From NCBI RefSeq assembly GCF_040096075.1, contig NZ_JBBMFJ010000004.1:1-64000 (forward strand): 64,000 bases of DNA, in the 5' to 3' direction. Numbering within the stretch: the stretch's first letter is position 1; every line of letters begins with the position of its first letter. The translations under genes were made by a program, and so were the position numbers. This stretch comes from Brotaphodocola faecis. GTDB lineage: Bacteria; Bacillota; Clostridia; Lachnospirales; Lachnospiraceae. Positions 42,491 to 51,871 of the stretch are shown piece by piece. Under the pieces are notes generated by a model, which did no database searches, was not told the DNA's origin, and worked only from the letters and a program-made list of their open reading frames with translations.

Positions 42491-43339
42491 TTATTTGTTT
42501 TCCGGAGTGTAGGCAGCCAGAATGTAATCTCCCAGAGCGTGCGGCACTGGAAGGGAGAAGTAAACAGAACCTTCATATTCATAGCTGAAAGATTCCGGGA
42601 ATGTTCCCTGATAAGGAAAATCTGCGTTCTGGAAGAGGCCGGTATAGTAAGCTGGATTTTCCTCTTTCAGAAATGTTTTCGCTGCGGCTATCGTTTCGGC
42701 ATCCGCTTCCGGGAAGGTGCAGTCGTCGGACAGCACATAGGAGGCGAGGGTGGCCGGATCAGCCAGATAGGAAAGGCCGATATCAGAGCCGGAGCTTAAG
42801 TTTACCGTGTTTGTGTAGAACACAGCGGTGGGGTGCATGCCGCCATCGGTCATAACACTGCCATCGTAGCGGACCGTGATACGGTTTTTGGTGGCAGACA
42901 GGATTTTACAGGTAATATTCATGGTGTCTCTGGCTTCATCTATTTCCCAGGCCTTTAAAATGGCAAGGGCATTTTCTTTCAGATATTCATTGATGCCAGC
43001 CTTTACAGAATGGTCGGAAATGACCGGATACTGAATGGAAATGTTTCCATTCTGATAGGTGTCTGTTTGAACAGACAGGGAAAGGGCAGCGGCAGAGCCA
43101 CCTGCGGAAGTACCCTGGGACTGGGCGTTTTCAATGCCTGGTTCAATGGTGATATTGGAGCTGCTTTCTGTTTCTGCAATTGTGGCGGAAGCCGGAGCGG
43201 TCTGAACCGTGCCTTCCGATGCCTGGCTTCCGGAGAGGTCAATCTTATCGTGCTTCTTTTTGCACCCGGTGGCGAGGCAGGCTGTGCTGAGCGCCAGCAG
43301 GGTAATGGCCAGCGTGTATTTTAATTTCTTTGGTATCAT
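42491..43339 (-). CDS. Lipoprotein with DUF4163/DUF3298-type domain
   Basis: A 282-residue lipoprotein with a signal peptide ending in a lipobox (CLATGCKKK; Cys21), a Ser/Thr/Glu-rich linker (to about 85) and a globular end whose pattern (ISIQYPVISDHSVKAGINEYLKENA, YDGSVMTDGGMHPTAVFYTNTVNLSSG) matches proteins with DUF4163 and DUF3298 domains. Its role is unknown. The second ATG (43339) is preferred to 43354 because AAGGAG lies 6 bases before it. It precedes upp on the minus strand. Confidence 0.78.
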   Translation of the reverse strand: MIPKKLKYTLAITLLALSTACLATGCKKKHDKIDLSGSQASEGTVQTAPASATIAETESSSNITIEPGIENAQSQGTSAGGSAAALSLSVQTDTYQNGNISIQYPVISDHSVKAGINEYLKENALAILKAWEIDEARDTMNITCKILSATKNRITVRYDGSVMTDGGMHPTAVFYTNTVNLSSGSDIGLSYLADPATLASYVLSDDCTFPEADAETIAAAKTFLKEENPAYYTGLFQNADFPYQGTFPESFSYEYEGSVYFSLPVPHALGDYILAAYTPENK

Positions 43340-43487
43340 TGTGTTCTCCTTCATGTAGAAAATGATTGGTTTTTTCTGGTTCTTGTGTGTTCCTTACATT
43401 ATAACGCAAAGTCCGGAAGAAATACAGGTGTGGAAAACAAAATAAGAAATTCGTAAAAAGAGGAAAGAAAACAGAATCAAAAAGAAA

Positions 43488-43523
43488 GAGCTCCGAACCA
43501 CTGAAAACAGTGGTCCGAAGCTC
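43488..43523 (-). terminator. Terminator downstream of tRNA-Leu
   Basis: Long stem of GAGCTTCGGACCACTG and CAGTGGTTCGGAGCTC on the minus strand, 4-base loop, followed by TTTCTTTTTG. Confidence 0.88.
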
Positions 43524-43539
43524 CTGCCCCTGCCAAGGA

Positions 43540-43622
43540 TGCCGGCAGCCGGACTCGAACCGGCACGAGGTCGCCCCCGTCAGATTTTGAGTCTGATGCG
43601 TCTGCCATTCCGCCACGCCGGC
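43540..43622 (-). tRNA. tRNA-Leu (anticodon CAA)
   Basis: The minus strand reads 5'-GCCGGCGTGGCGGAATGGCAG with acceptor 5' GCCGGCG pairing 3' TGCCGGC (one G-T), an anticodon arm CAGA-CTCAAAA-TCTG giving anticodon CAA, a long class II variable arm, and T arm GCCGG-TTCGAGT-CCGGC. CCA is not encoded. It sits between dapL and the lipoprotein gene, with its own terminator. Confidence 0.95.
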
Positions 43623-43705
43623 TTGCTTACGCAAAAAATATTGTAGCATAAGTAACAGCGCTTTGCAAGAGATTTTTCAAATATTTGTGTCTATTGAATC
43701 TACAA

Positions 43706-44902
43706 TTAAAACAGATGCTCGAAGCGTTTCATGGCTGCGATGGTGTTCTCGTGGTTGTTGAAGGAGGTCAGGCGGAAGTAATTCTTTCCATTTTCTCCGA
43801 AGCCTGCGCCAGGGGTTCCGACCACCTGGGCGTTGTTTAACAGATAGTCAAAGAACTCCCAGGACTCCATGCCGTCCGGGCATTCAAACCAGATGTAAGG
43901 AGAGTGCACGCCGCCAAAGAAACGGATATTTCTGCGTTTCAGGGTGTCTGCGATGATGCGGGCATTTTCCTGATAGTAGGCGATGTTTTCACGGCACTGT
44001 GCCATGCCTTCCTCCGTGAAGACTGCAGCGGCGCCCTTCTGGATGATGTAGGAGGTGCCGTTGAATTTGGTGGACTGTCTGCGGTTCCACATAGCGTGCA
44101 GGGACATCTCCTGACCGTTGGACGCGGTGAACACCAGCTCACGGGGAACTACGCAGTAGCCGCAGCGGGTTCCGGTGAAGCCTGCGGTCTTGGACAGGGA
44201 GCAGAACTCGATGGCACATTTTTTTGCACCCTCAATGGCGTAAATGCTGCGTGGAAGCTCCGGATCGGAGATGAAGGCCTCGTAAGCAGAGTCGAAGAGG
44301 ATCACTGCCTCGTTGGCAAGCGCGTAATCGACCCATTCTTTTAACTGTTCTTTATTATAGACAGCGCCGGTCGGGTTGTTCGGGGAGCAGAGGTAGATGA
44401 TGTCTGCATGCACGGATGGATCCGGCATCGGAAGGAAGTTGTTCTCTGCGTTTCCGGATAAGTAGGTGACGTTCTTTCCATTCATGATATTGGAATCCAC
44501 GTAAACCGGGTAAACCGGATCCGGAATCAGGATGACATTGTCGGTGTCAAACAGTTCGGAAATGTTGCCAGTGTCGCTCTTGGCCCCGTCGGAGATGAAG
44601 ATGTCGGCTGTGTCTACAGAGACACCGTTTCTTGCGTAGTAAGCAGAGATGGCATCGCGCAGGAAACTGTAGCCCTGTTCCGGGCCGTAGCCCTTGAAGG
44701 TTTCAGCGGAAGCCATGGCGTCCACACCTTCGTGCAGGCCTTTGATGGCGAGGTCTCCTAATGGGAGCGTAACATCGCCAATTCCGAGACGGATGATTTT
44801 AGCGTCCGGATGCTCGGCCTCGTAGGCAGCAACGCGGTGCGCAATTTCCGCAAAAAGATAACTTTCCTTTAAATCCTGATAATGTTCATTTAATTTAGGC
44901 AT
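43706..44902 (-). CDS. dapL: LL-diaminopimelate aminotransferase
   Basis: A 398-residue PLP enzyme that makes LL-diaminopimelate directly from tetrahydrodipicolinate, a short route to lysine and peptidoglycan used by many Clostridia. Motifs: RLGIGDVTLPLGD, YGPEQGYSFLRDAI, CSPNNPTGAVYNKEQL, and PLP lysine Lys238 in CSLSKTAGFTGTR. Ribosome site GAAAGGAAGG; promoter at 44963-44991. It is monocistronic on the minus strand, with the tRNA gene downstream. Confidence 0.95.
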   Translation of the reverse strand: MPKLNEHYQDLKESYLFAEIAHRVAAYEAEHPDAKIIRLGIGDVTLPLGDLAIKGLHEGVDAMASAETFKGYGPEQGYSFLRDAISAYYARNGVSVDTADIFISDGAKSDTGNISELFDTDNVILIPDPVYPVYVDSNIMNGKNVTYLSGNAENNFLPMPDPSVHADIIYLCSPNNPTGAVYNKEQLKEWVDYALANEAVILFDSAYEAFISDPELPRSIYAIEGAKKCAIEFCSLSKTAGFTGTRCGYCVVPRELVFTASNGQEMSLHAMWNRRQSTKFNGTSYIIQKGAAAVFTEEGMAQCRENIAYYQENARIIADTLKRRNIRFFGGVHSPYIWFECPDGMESWEFFDYLLNNAQVVGTPGAGFGENGKNYFRLTSFNNHENTIAAMKRFEHLF

Positions 44903-44962
44903 GTGGGGATCCTTCCTTTCGTATGACCGGATAAATGGGGACCGGTATTCATAATGAAAGTA

Positions 44963-44991
44963 ATTTTAGCAAAGAATAAAAATCAAGTCAA
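44963..44991 (-). promoter_or_regulatory. dapL promoter
   Basis: On the minus strand TTGACT (44991-44986), 17-base spacer, TAAAAT (44968-44963). Confidence 0.8.
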
Positions 44992-45019
44992 TCTGGCGCA
45001 AAATAAATAAAGGAAGAAA

Positions 45020-45048
45020 TTGAAAAATTAAGCGGAGTATTGTATGAT
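45020..45048 (+). promoter_or_regulatory. Promoter of the zf-HC2 gene and polA
   Basis: TTGAAA (45020-45025), 17-base spacer, TATGAT (45043-45048), about 105 bases before the ATG at 45154. Confidence 0.72.
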
Positions 45049-45153
45049 GGTATGTATTCACGGGAACAGAAGTGAAGAAAATATGGTGGGCATTTCCGAA
45101 ACGCCGGGAAAGAAGCGGACGGAAAGAACCATAAAGAGACGGGAGGCGGCAGG

Positions 45154-45495
45154 ATGGCTTCATGCAGGGAAATTGAAAAAATGGTCATGCCCTATATCAA
45201 CCATCAGCTGGATGAAACGCAGCTGGAACAGTTTTTGAAGCATGTGAAGAATTGCCCGGCCTGCAGGGAAGAACTGGAGATCTACTACACGGTATCAGTG
45301 GGTTTAAGACAGCTGGACAGCGGAAACGGTGTCTACGACATTACGGGATCTCTGGAGGAAAGCATGGAGAATGCCTGGCTTACGGTGCGCACCGCACGGC
45401 TCCGAAAGGTTATCTGCTATGCAGCCAACACACTGAACGTGGCTTCTGTTCTGATCATGCTTTTTATGCAGATCCGTATCTGGATTCAGGGATAG
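45154..45495 (+). CDS. Putative zinc-finger (zf-HC2) anti-sigma-like membrane protein
   Basis: A 113-residue protein with a ZAS/zf-HC2 pattern in the first 40 residues (CREIEKMVMPYINHQL... LEQFLKHVKNCPACREEL, the H-x3-C-x2-C ligands) and a C-terminal hydrophobic helix (AANTLNVASVLIMLFMQIRIW). Proteins like this usually hold an ECF sigma factor at the membrane, yet no sigma gene is adjacent; the next gene is polA, 24 bases on. The GGGAGG site and the ATG at 45154 are clear. Function without a partner is unknown. Confidence 0.72.
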   Translation: MASCREIEKMVMPYINHQLDETQLEQFLKHVKNCPACREELEIYYTVSVGLRQLDSGNGVYDITGSLEESMENAWLTVRTARLRKVICYAANTLNVASVLIMLFMQIRIWIQG

Positions 45496-45519
45496 TAACA
45501 AACAGGAAAAGGAGAAACC

Positions 45520-48168
45520 ATGGGAAAACTGGTTTTAATAGATGGGCACAGCATTTTGAACCGTGCGTTTTACGGGGTGCCGGAACTGACAAATTCTGAG
45601 GGACTTCATACCAATGCGGTATACGGGTTCCTCAATATTATGTTTAAGATTCTGGAGGAGGAGAAGCCGGATCATCTGGCGGTGGCGTTTGATTTAAAGG
45701 AGCAGACCTTCCGCCACAAGATGTTCGCGGACTATAAGGGAACCAGAAAGCCGATGCCCCAGGAGCTGCATGAGCAGGTGCCTCTGATGAAAGAGGTACT
45801 TACGGCTATGGGTGTGCCGATTCTGACTATGGCTGGCTACGAGGCGGATGATATTCTGGGAACCATTGCCAAGCGCTGCCAGGCAGAGGGTGAGGAGGTT
45901 TCCGTAGTATCCGGGGACCGGGATCTGTTACAGCTTGCCGATACCCACATCAAGATCCGGATTCCGAAGACCAGCCGCGGTACGACGGAGATTCACGATT
46001 ATTATCCGGAGGATGTAAAACGGGAATATCAGGTAACTCCGACGGAATTTATCGATGTGAAAGCGTTGATGGGCGATACTTCCGATAACATTCCAGGCGT
46101 TCCTTCCATTGGAGAAAAGACGGCCACGAACCTGATCGTGGCCTATGGAAGCATCGAGAATGCCTACGCGCACCTGGAAGAGGTGAAGCCGCCGCGGGCA
46201 AAGAAGGCACTGGAGGAGCATTACGATATGGCGGTCATGAGCAAGGAACTGGCTCAGATCTGCATTACCTGTCCGATCCCCTTTGCATATGAAGATGCGA
46301 AAATTGAAAATCTCTATACCCCGGAAGCTTACCAGTACATGAAGCGTCTGGAATTTAAATCCATTCTGGCCCGTTTTGATGTGCAGGATATGGGCGGAAA
46401 CTCGGTGGAGGAGCATTTCTGGAGCGTGGAGGATCTGTCCGGAGCAGAGCAGATTTTTGAGAAGGCGAAAGGCGCAAAACAGGTGGGCTGTCAGCTGATT
46501 CTGGCTGAAAATCAGGTGGCGGGCCTTACTGTCTGCATTGGTGAGGAAGAAATCTACACCATCCCGGCAGCCGGGTTTCTGACCGGAAACTATCTCTGCG
46601 ATCATCTGGAAGAACTGATCGCAAAGCGTGATCCGGCACTGGAGCCGGTGGCTGTGCTGGATTTAAAATCCCAGCTTCCGTATCTGAATCTGGATTACGG
46701 CAGCGCAGTGGTGGATATGGGCGTGGCTGGATATCTGCTCAATCCATTAAAAGATACCTACGAGTACGATGATCTCGCAAGGGATTACCTTGGCATGACC
46801 GTGCCGTCCAAAACGGATTTACTTGGAAAACAGAGCCTTGCGAAGGCACTGGAGGAGGAGCTTCCGGAAGCTGTGACCTGCGGCTGTTACATGGCCTATG
46901 TGGCCTGCAAGGCAGCAGGCGTATTAAAAGAACGGCTGGAAAAGGAAGGCATGCTGAAGCTTTACCGCGAGATGGAGATGCCGCTGATCTACAGCCTGTA
47001 TCACATGGAACAGGCCGGCGTCCGGGTGGATAAGGAACAGTTAAAGCTTTACGGAGAGCAGCTGGAAGGAAAGATTGCTACGCTGGAGCAGGAGATTTAC
47101 GAGCTGGCTGGAGAGAAGTTTAACATCAATTCGCCAAAACAGCTGGGAGAAATCCTCTTTGAACGGATGCAGCTGCCTCATGGAAAGAAGACCAAGACCG
47201 GTTATTCCACGGCGGCGGATGTGCTGGAGAAGCTGGCACCGGAGTATCCGGTGGTTCAGAAGATTCTGGAGTACCGTCAGCTGACCAAATTAAATTCCAC
47301 CTATGCCCAGGGGCTGGCCGGATTTATAAGAGAGGACGGACGGATCCACGGAAAGTTCAACCAGACCATCACGGCCACGGGCCGCATCAGCAGTACGGAG
47401 CCGAACCTGCAGAATATTCCGGTGCGCATGGAACTTGGCCGGGCTATCCGCAAGGTCTTTGTGCCGGAGGATGGTTATGTGTTTGTGGACGCGGACTATT
47501 CCCAGATTGAGCTTCGTATCCTGGCCCATATGTCCGGCGATGAACGCCTGATAAACGCCTACCGGGATGCCCAGGATATTCATGCCATCACGGCTTCCGA
47601 GGTGTTCCACACACCGCTTGCAGAGGTAACGCCGCTGCAGCGCCGCAACGCCAAGGCGGTCAACTTCGGCATTGTCTATGGCATCAGCGCCTTTGGACTG
47701 AGCGAGGACTTAAGCATCAGCCGGAAGGAGGCACTGGAGTATATTAACAAATATTTTGAGACCTATCCGGGTGTCAAGCAGTTTCTGGATGAACAGGTAA
47801 AGCTTGGAAAAGAGCAGGGCTATGTCACCACCATGTACGGACGCAAACGCCCCATTCCGGAACTGAAATCCGGCAACTTCATGCAGCGCTCCTTTGGCGA
47901 GCGTGTGGCCATGAACTCCCCGATTCAGGGAACGGCAGCAGACATCATGAAGCTGGCCATGATCGCGGTGGACCGGGAACTGAGAGAGAAACACCTGCGC
48001 TCCCGCATTGTGTTACAGGTTCACGATGAGCTTCTGGTGGAGACCCACCGGGATGAGGCAGAGCAGGTGGTACAGATTCTGACAGACCGCATGAAGCATG
48101 CAGCAGACTTAAAAGTATCCCTGGAGGTAGAAGCCCACACTGGAGATAACTGGCTGGACGCAAAATAA
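45520..48168 (+). CDS. polA: DNA polymerase I
   Basis: An 882-residue polymerase. The 5' nuclease domain is complete (DGHSILNRAFYG, YEADDILGT, GDRDLLQL, GDTSDNIPGVPSIGEKTA). The middle 3'-5' exonuclease domain lacks the catalytic Asp-x-Glu motifs (CQLILAENQVAGLTV in that position), so proofreading is likely absent, as in Bacillus. The polymerase domain has RRNAKAVNFGIVYGIS, motif A VDADYSQIELRILAHMS and motif C VHDELLVETH. It follows the zf-HC2 gene by 24 bases with a GGAGA site. Confidence 0.96.
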   Translation: MGKLVLIDGHSILNRAFYGVPELTNSEGLHTNAVYGFLNIMFKILEEEKPDHLAVAFDLKEQTFRHKMFADYKGTRKPMPQELHEQVPLMKEVLTAMGVPILTMAGYEADDILGTIAKRCQAEGEEVSVVSGDRDLLQLADTHIKIRIPKTSRGTTEIHDYYPEDVKREYQVTPTEFIDVKALMGDTSDNIPGVPSIGEKTATNLIVAYGSIENAYAHLEEVKPPRAKKALEEHYDMAVMSKELAQICITCPIPFAYEDAKIENLYTPEAYQYMKRLEFKSILARFDVQDMGGNSVEEHFWSVEDLSGAEQIFEKAKGAKQVGCQLILAENQVAGLTVCIGEEEIYTIPAAGFLTGNYLCDHLEELIAKRDPALEPVAVLDLKSQLPYLNLDYGSAVVDMGVAGYLLNPLKDTYEYDDLARDYLGMTVPSKTDLLGKQSLAKALEEELPEAVTCGCYMAYVACKAAGVLKERLEKEGMLKLYREMEMPLIYSLYHMEQAGVRVDKEQLKLYGEQLEGKIATLEQEIYELAGEKFNINSPKQLGEILFERMQLPHGKKTKTGYSTAADVLEKLAPEYPVVQKILEYRQLTKLNSTYAQGLAGFIREDGRIHGKFNQTITATGRISSTEPNLQNIPVRMELGRAIRKVFVPEDGYVFVDADYSQIELRILAHMSGDERLINAYRDAQDIHAITASEVFHTPLAEVTPLQRRNAKAVNFGIVYGISAFGLSEDLSISRKEALEYINKYFETYPGVKQFLDEQVKLGKEQGYVTTMYGRKRPIPELKSGNFMQRSFGERVAMNSPIQGTAADIMKLAMIAVDRELREKHLRSRIVLQVHDELLVETHRDEAEQVVQILTDRMKHAADLKVSLEVEAHTGDNWLDAK

Positions 48169-48183
48169 ATTATGTGTTATAAT
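48155..48183 (+). promoter_or_regulatory. Promoter of the SseB-like/coaE run
   Basis: TGGACG (48155-48160), 17-base spacer, TATAAT (48178-48183), overlapping the end of polA. Confidence 0.7.
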
Positions 48184-48263
48184 GTGGCGAACGGCGAGGA
48201 AAGCGAGTGACGTATCACGAGCTGGGCGAAGTCACAAGCAAGAAGAAAAGAGAGGTTTTTCCT

Positions 48264-48728
48264 ATGAATAAAATGAGTCAAAATTCTGAGAATGTTAAGA
48301 ATCCGAAGCTGGTAGCAGCGCTTCAGGAGATGTTAAAGCATGACGATTTCATCACCCGCAGCCAGATGGCCGCAGCCCTGATGGAGGCACGCCTGCTTTC
48401 TCCGATCCAGAAGCAGACTGTTCTGACTGAGAAGAAGGGACCGTCTACCTGGATCCGTTTCGAGAGCATTACCAACACCGCAGGAGAGAAATATTATCTT
48501 GCTTTTACCGATATGGACGAATATTCCAAATGGAATGAGGACGGAAGCCATGACCAGGCACTGATCATGACCATGGAAGACTTTGGAAACATCCTGATCC
48601 GTCAGGTCAATGACTTAAAGGGTTTTGTAATCAACCCTTATGGCGAGAATATCAGCATTTCCAAGCAGCTTCTGTTATCCTTACTGCAGCAGCATGAAAC
48701 CAAAATGAGAGAGAAGATGGGCAACTAA
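48264..48728 (+). CDS. SseB-family protein
   Basis: A 154-residue protein with the SseB N-terminal-domain pattern (YYLAFTDMDEYSKWNED, LKGFVINPYGENISISKQLL). E. coli SseB was linked to serine sensitivity; in Firmicutes the function is unknown. The start ATG 48264 follows GAGAGG; an in-frame GTG at 48207 lies further up without a site. It precedes coaE by 1 base. Confidence 0.8.
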   Translation: MNKMSQNSENVKNPKLVAALQEMLKHDDFITRSQMAAALMEARLLSPIQKQTVLTEKKGPSTWIRFESITNTAGEKYYLAFTDMDEYSKWNEDGSHDQALIMTMEDFGNILIRQVNDLKGFVINPYGENISISKQLLLSLLQQHETKMREKMGN

Positions 48729-48729
48729 T

Positions 48730-49335
48730 ATGATGGTACTTGGCCTCACCGGCGGAGTAGGAGCCGGTAAAAGCCGGATCCTTGAGCTGTTTTCAAAAGA
48801 TTACGGCGCGCAGATGATCCAGGCAGATCTTGTGGCCCGGAAACTGGAAGATCCCGGTCAGCCGGGACTGGCCGGCCTGGTCAGTCTCTTTGGCACCGGG
48901 ATTTTGCAGAAGGACGGCACGCTGGACCGCAAGGGCTTCGCGGAGCGGATCTTTGGAAATCCGGAAGCGTTAAAACGTGTCAACGCCCTGATCCATCCGC
49001 TTACCTGGAATGAGATCAAACGGCAGATCCGGGAAAGCAGCGCAGACCTGATTGTTGTGGAGGCGGCACTCTTTGATGAGCGCAGCCGGGAGGTCTGTCA
49101 GTATCTGCTCTATGTGGATACGCAGGATGAGATCCGCATTCAGCGGCTGATGGAAAATCGCGGCTATTCCCGGGGAAAATGCCTGGATATCATGAAAAAC
49201 CAGGCGGACCGGAGCCGCTTTCTGGAACTGGCGGATTTTGTCATTGATAACAGTGGCAGCCTGGAAGAATCCCGGCAGCAGATCCGGCAGATCCTGAAAA
49301 AGACCGGTTATGATAACGGTCCGGAAGAAGTATAA
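48730..49335 (+). CDS. coaE: Dephospho-CoA kinase
   Basis: A 201-residue kinase for the last step of coenzyme A synthesis. P-loop LTGGVGAGKS (6-15), the substrate-binding DLVARKLEDPGQPG, and the family's NALIHPLTWNEIK and VVEAALFDE segments are present. ATG at 48730 or 48733; neither has a strong ribosome site, and translation is probably coupled to the SseB-like gene ending at 48728. Its stop overlaps the start region of the next gene by position. Confidence 0.93.
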   Translation: MMVLGLTGGVGAGKSRILELFSKDYGAQMIQADLVARKLEDPGQPGLAGLVSLFGTGILQKDGTLDRKGFAERIFGNPEALKRVNALIHPLTWNEIKRQIRESSADLIVVEAALFDERSREVCQYLLYVDTQDEIRIQRLMENRGYSRGKCLDIMKNQADRSRFLELADFVIDNSGSLEESRQQIRQILKKTGYDNGPEEV

Positions 49336-49348
49336 AGGAAACATACAG

Positions 49349-50146
49349 ATGAGATTAGTAAGCATTGCCAGTGGCAGCAGCGGAAACTGCATTTACGTAG
49401 GCTCTGACCATTCCCACATCCTGGTGGATGCCGGAATCAGCAACAAGCGTATTGAGCAGGGATTAAATGAGATTGGCCTGAAGGGCTCAGAGCTGGACGG
49501 AGTGGTCATCACCCATGAGCATTCCGATCATATCAAGGGGCTGGGCGTTCTCGCCAGAAAGCACCATGTGCCGATTTACGGAACAAAAGAGACTCTGGAA
49601 GAAGTAGCTGCCAACACCAAACTGGGGGAGTATCCGAAGGAGCTTCTGCATCCGGTTCTGCCGGATGCGGATTTTCAGATCGGGGATCTTACCGTGGAAC
49701 CGTTTTCCATCCATCATGACGCGGCCAATCCGGTGGCTTACCGGGTCAGCTATGAGAATAAAAGCGTGGCGGTGGCAACGGATATGGGTCATTTTGACCA
49801 GTACATCATTGACCATCTCCAGAATCTGGACGCGCTTCTTTTAGAGGCGAATCACGATGTCAACATGCTGGAGACAGGGCCTTATCCATACTATTTAAAG
49901 CGCCGCATTTTAGGGGACCATGGACATTTGTCTAATGAGAATGCGGGGCGCCTTTTGAACTATATTCTGAATGACAAATTAAAACACATTTTACTGGGGC
50001 ATTTGAGCAAGGAAAACAATTACGAAGCGCTGGCCTATGAGACCGTCCGTTTCGAGATTGATCAGGGGGATACGCCATACAAGGCGAAGGATTTTCCGAT
50101 TGAAGTTGCAAAACGGGATGAGATGTCACAGATTATCAATCTGTAG
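49349..50146 (+). CDS. MBL-fold metallohydrolase (WalJ/YycJ family)
   Basis: A 265-residue metallo-beta-lactamase-fold protein beginning MRLVSIASGSSGNCIYVGSD, typical of the WalJ/YycJ family. Metal ligands lie in ITHEHSDHIKG, and in LLEANHDVNM and GHLSKENN. B. subtilis YycJ is a DNA-repair exonuclease. The ATG 49349 has AAAGGAA 8 bases upstream. It is the third gene of the SseB-coaE-walJ run. Confidence 0.9.
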   Translation: MRLVSIASGSSGNCIYVGSDHSHILVDAGISNKRIEQGLNEIGLKGSELDGVVITHEHSDHIKGLGVLARKHHVPIYGTKETLEEVAANTKLGEYPKELLHPVLPDADFQIGDLTVEPFSIHHDAANPVAYRVSYENKSVAVATDMGHFDQYIIDHLQNLDALLLEANHDVNMLETGPYPYYLKRRILGDHGHLSNENAGRLLNYILNDKLKHILLGHLSKENNYEALAYETVRFEIDQGDTPYKAKDFPIEVAKRDEMSQIINL

Positions 50147-50182
50147 ACCATAAATACTTTTATACAAATGGAGGATAGCCAC

Positions 50183-50455
50183 ATGAGCAAGGTAATTATC
50201 ACAGTTGTAGGAAAAGACACCGTAGGAATCATCGCAAAGGTATGTACTTATCTGGCAGGAAAACAGGTAAATATCCTGGATATCTCCCAGACCATCGTAC
50301 AGGACTATTTTAACATGATGATGATCGCAGACATGGAACATGCAACGGGTTCTTTTGATGAAATCGCAACGGAACTGGAAGCAGTTGGCGAGGAGATCGG
50401 CGTAGCCATTAAGTGCCAGCGCGAGGAAATCTTCACCAAAATGCACCGTATTTAA
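50183..50455 (+). CDS. ACT-domain protein (UPF0237)
   Basis: A 90-residue single ACT domain (KVIITVVGKDTVGIIAKVCTYLAGKQVNILDISQTI), a ligand-binding fold often sensing amino acids. The ATG at 50183, not 50168, is used because GGAGG lies 8 bases before it. It precedes the UPF0210 gene by 30 bases; the two form a conserved pair whose joint role is not known. Confidence 0.9.
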   Translation: MSKVIITVVGKDTVGIIAKVCTYLAGKQVNILDISQTIVQDYFNMMMIADMEHATGSFDEIATELEAVGEEIGVAIKCQREEIFTKMHRI

Positions 50456-50485
50456 TCAAAAGACAGAAGGAAAGAGGATACAGCC

Positions 50486-51850
50486 ATGTTGAATATGTTT
50501 GAAGTAATTGAAACCAACAATATGATCGAACATGAGAAGCTGGATGTTCGTACCATTACCATGGGTATCAGTCTTCTGGACTGCTGCGATGATGACCTGC
50601 AGGCCCTGAATGAAAAAATTTACAAAAAAATCACCACATACGCAAAGAACCTGGTATCGACCGGTGAGGAAATCGCAAGGGATTTTGGCGTACCAATCGT
50701 AAATAAGCGTATTTCTGTTACTCCGATTGCGCTGGTGGGCGGCTGTGCCTGCAAAAAGCCGGAGGATTTTGTGACCATTGCAAGAACTCTGGATAAAGCG
50801 GCAAAAGAGGTTGGCGTAAACTTTATCGGCGGCTATTCTGCCCTGGTTTCCAAGGGCATGACTCCGGCAGAGGAGAACCTGATCCGCTCCATCCCGCAGG
50901 CGCTGGCTCAGACTGAGCGCGTCTGCAGCTCCATCAATGTGGGTTCCACCAAAACCGGCCTGAATATGGATGCAGTCCGCCTGATGGGTGAGATTGTAAA
51001 GGAGACCGCGGAAGCAACCAAAGAAGATGATTCCCTGGGCTGTGCAAAGCTGGTGGTATTCTGCAACGCGCCGGACGATAATCCATTCATGGCAGGAGCA
51101 TTTCACGGTGTGACTGAGGCCGATGCCATCATCAACGTCGGTGTCAGCGGCCCTGGCGTGGTGAAGGTAGCGTTGGAAAAAGCCCGCGGCGAGAACTTTG
51201 AGGTACTTTGTGAGACCATCAAGAAGACTGCCTTCAAGATCACCCGTGTCGGACAGCTGGTGGCCCAGGAAGCCTCCAAACGCCTTGGTGTTCCGTTTGG
51301 CATCATTGACCTGTCCCTGGCTCCGACCCCGGCTGTGGGCGACAGTGTGGCAGAAATCCTGGAGGAGATTGGCCTGGAGCGTGTAGGCGCACCGGGAACC
51401 ACCGCAGCCCTGGCTATGCTGAATGACCAGGTGAAAAAGGGCGGTGTTATGGCATCTTCCTATGTGGGCGGCTTAAGCGGCGCGTTCATTCCGGTCAGTG
51501 AGGACCAGGGCATGATCGACGCGGTAACCCTTGGAGCCCTGACCATTGAGAAGCTGGAAGCCATGACCTGTGTCTGCTCCGTTGGCCTTGACATGATCGC
51601 CATTCCGGGCGATACTCCGGCTACCACCATTTCCGGTATCATCGCGGATGAAGCGGCCATTGGCATGATCAACCAGAAGACTACGGCAGTCCGTCTGATT
51701 CCGGTTATTGGAAAGACTGTAGGCGATACCGTAGAGTTTGGCGGCCTTTTAGGCTATGCTCCGGTTATTCCGGTCAACAAATATTCCTGCGAGAAGTTTG
51801 TGACCCGCGGCGGCCGTATCCCGGCTCCGATCCACAGCTTCAAGAACTAA
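50486..51850 (+). CDS. UPF0210 / PFL-family protein
   Basis: A 454-residue protein of UPF0210 (DUF711), with KLDVRTITMGISLLDC, GGYSALVSKGMTPAEENLI, GAFHGVTEADAIINVGVSGPGVV and VTRGGRIPAPIHSFKN. The fold resembles glycyl-radical pyruvate formate-lyase but lacks its radical function; the activity is unknown. It is always near the ACT-domain protein, suggesting a regulated enzyme. Ribosome site AGGAAAGAGG. Confidence 0.93.
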   Translation: MLNMFEVIETNNMIEHEKLDVRTITMGISLLDCCDDDLQALNEKIYKKITTYAKNLVSTGEEIARDFGVPIVNKRISVTPIALVGGCACKKPEDFVTIARTLDKAAKEVGVNFIGGYSALVSKGMTPAEENLIRSIPQALAQTERVCSSINVGSTKTGLNMDAVRLMGEIVKETAEATKEDDSLGCAKLVVFCNAPDDNPFMAGAFHGVTEADAIINVGVSGPGVVKVALEKARGENFEVLCETIKKTAFKITRVGQLVAQEASKRLGVPFGIIDLSLAPTPAVGDSVAEILEEIGLERVGAPGTTAALAMLNDQVKKGGVMASSYVGGLSGAFIPVSEDQGMIDAVTLGALTIEKLEAMTCVCSVGLDMIAIPGDTPATTISGIIADEAAIGMINQKTTAVRLIPVIGKTVGDTVEFGGLLGYAPVIPVNKYSCEKFVTRGGRIPAPIHSFKN

Positions 51851-51871
51851 GCAGAAGCAAAAAGAGAGATT

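Noticed and set aside
43540..43649. Minus-strand frame across the tRNA-Leu gene
   Set aside because: It crosses a clear tRNA with full cloverleaf, so it is not coding.
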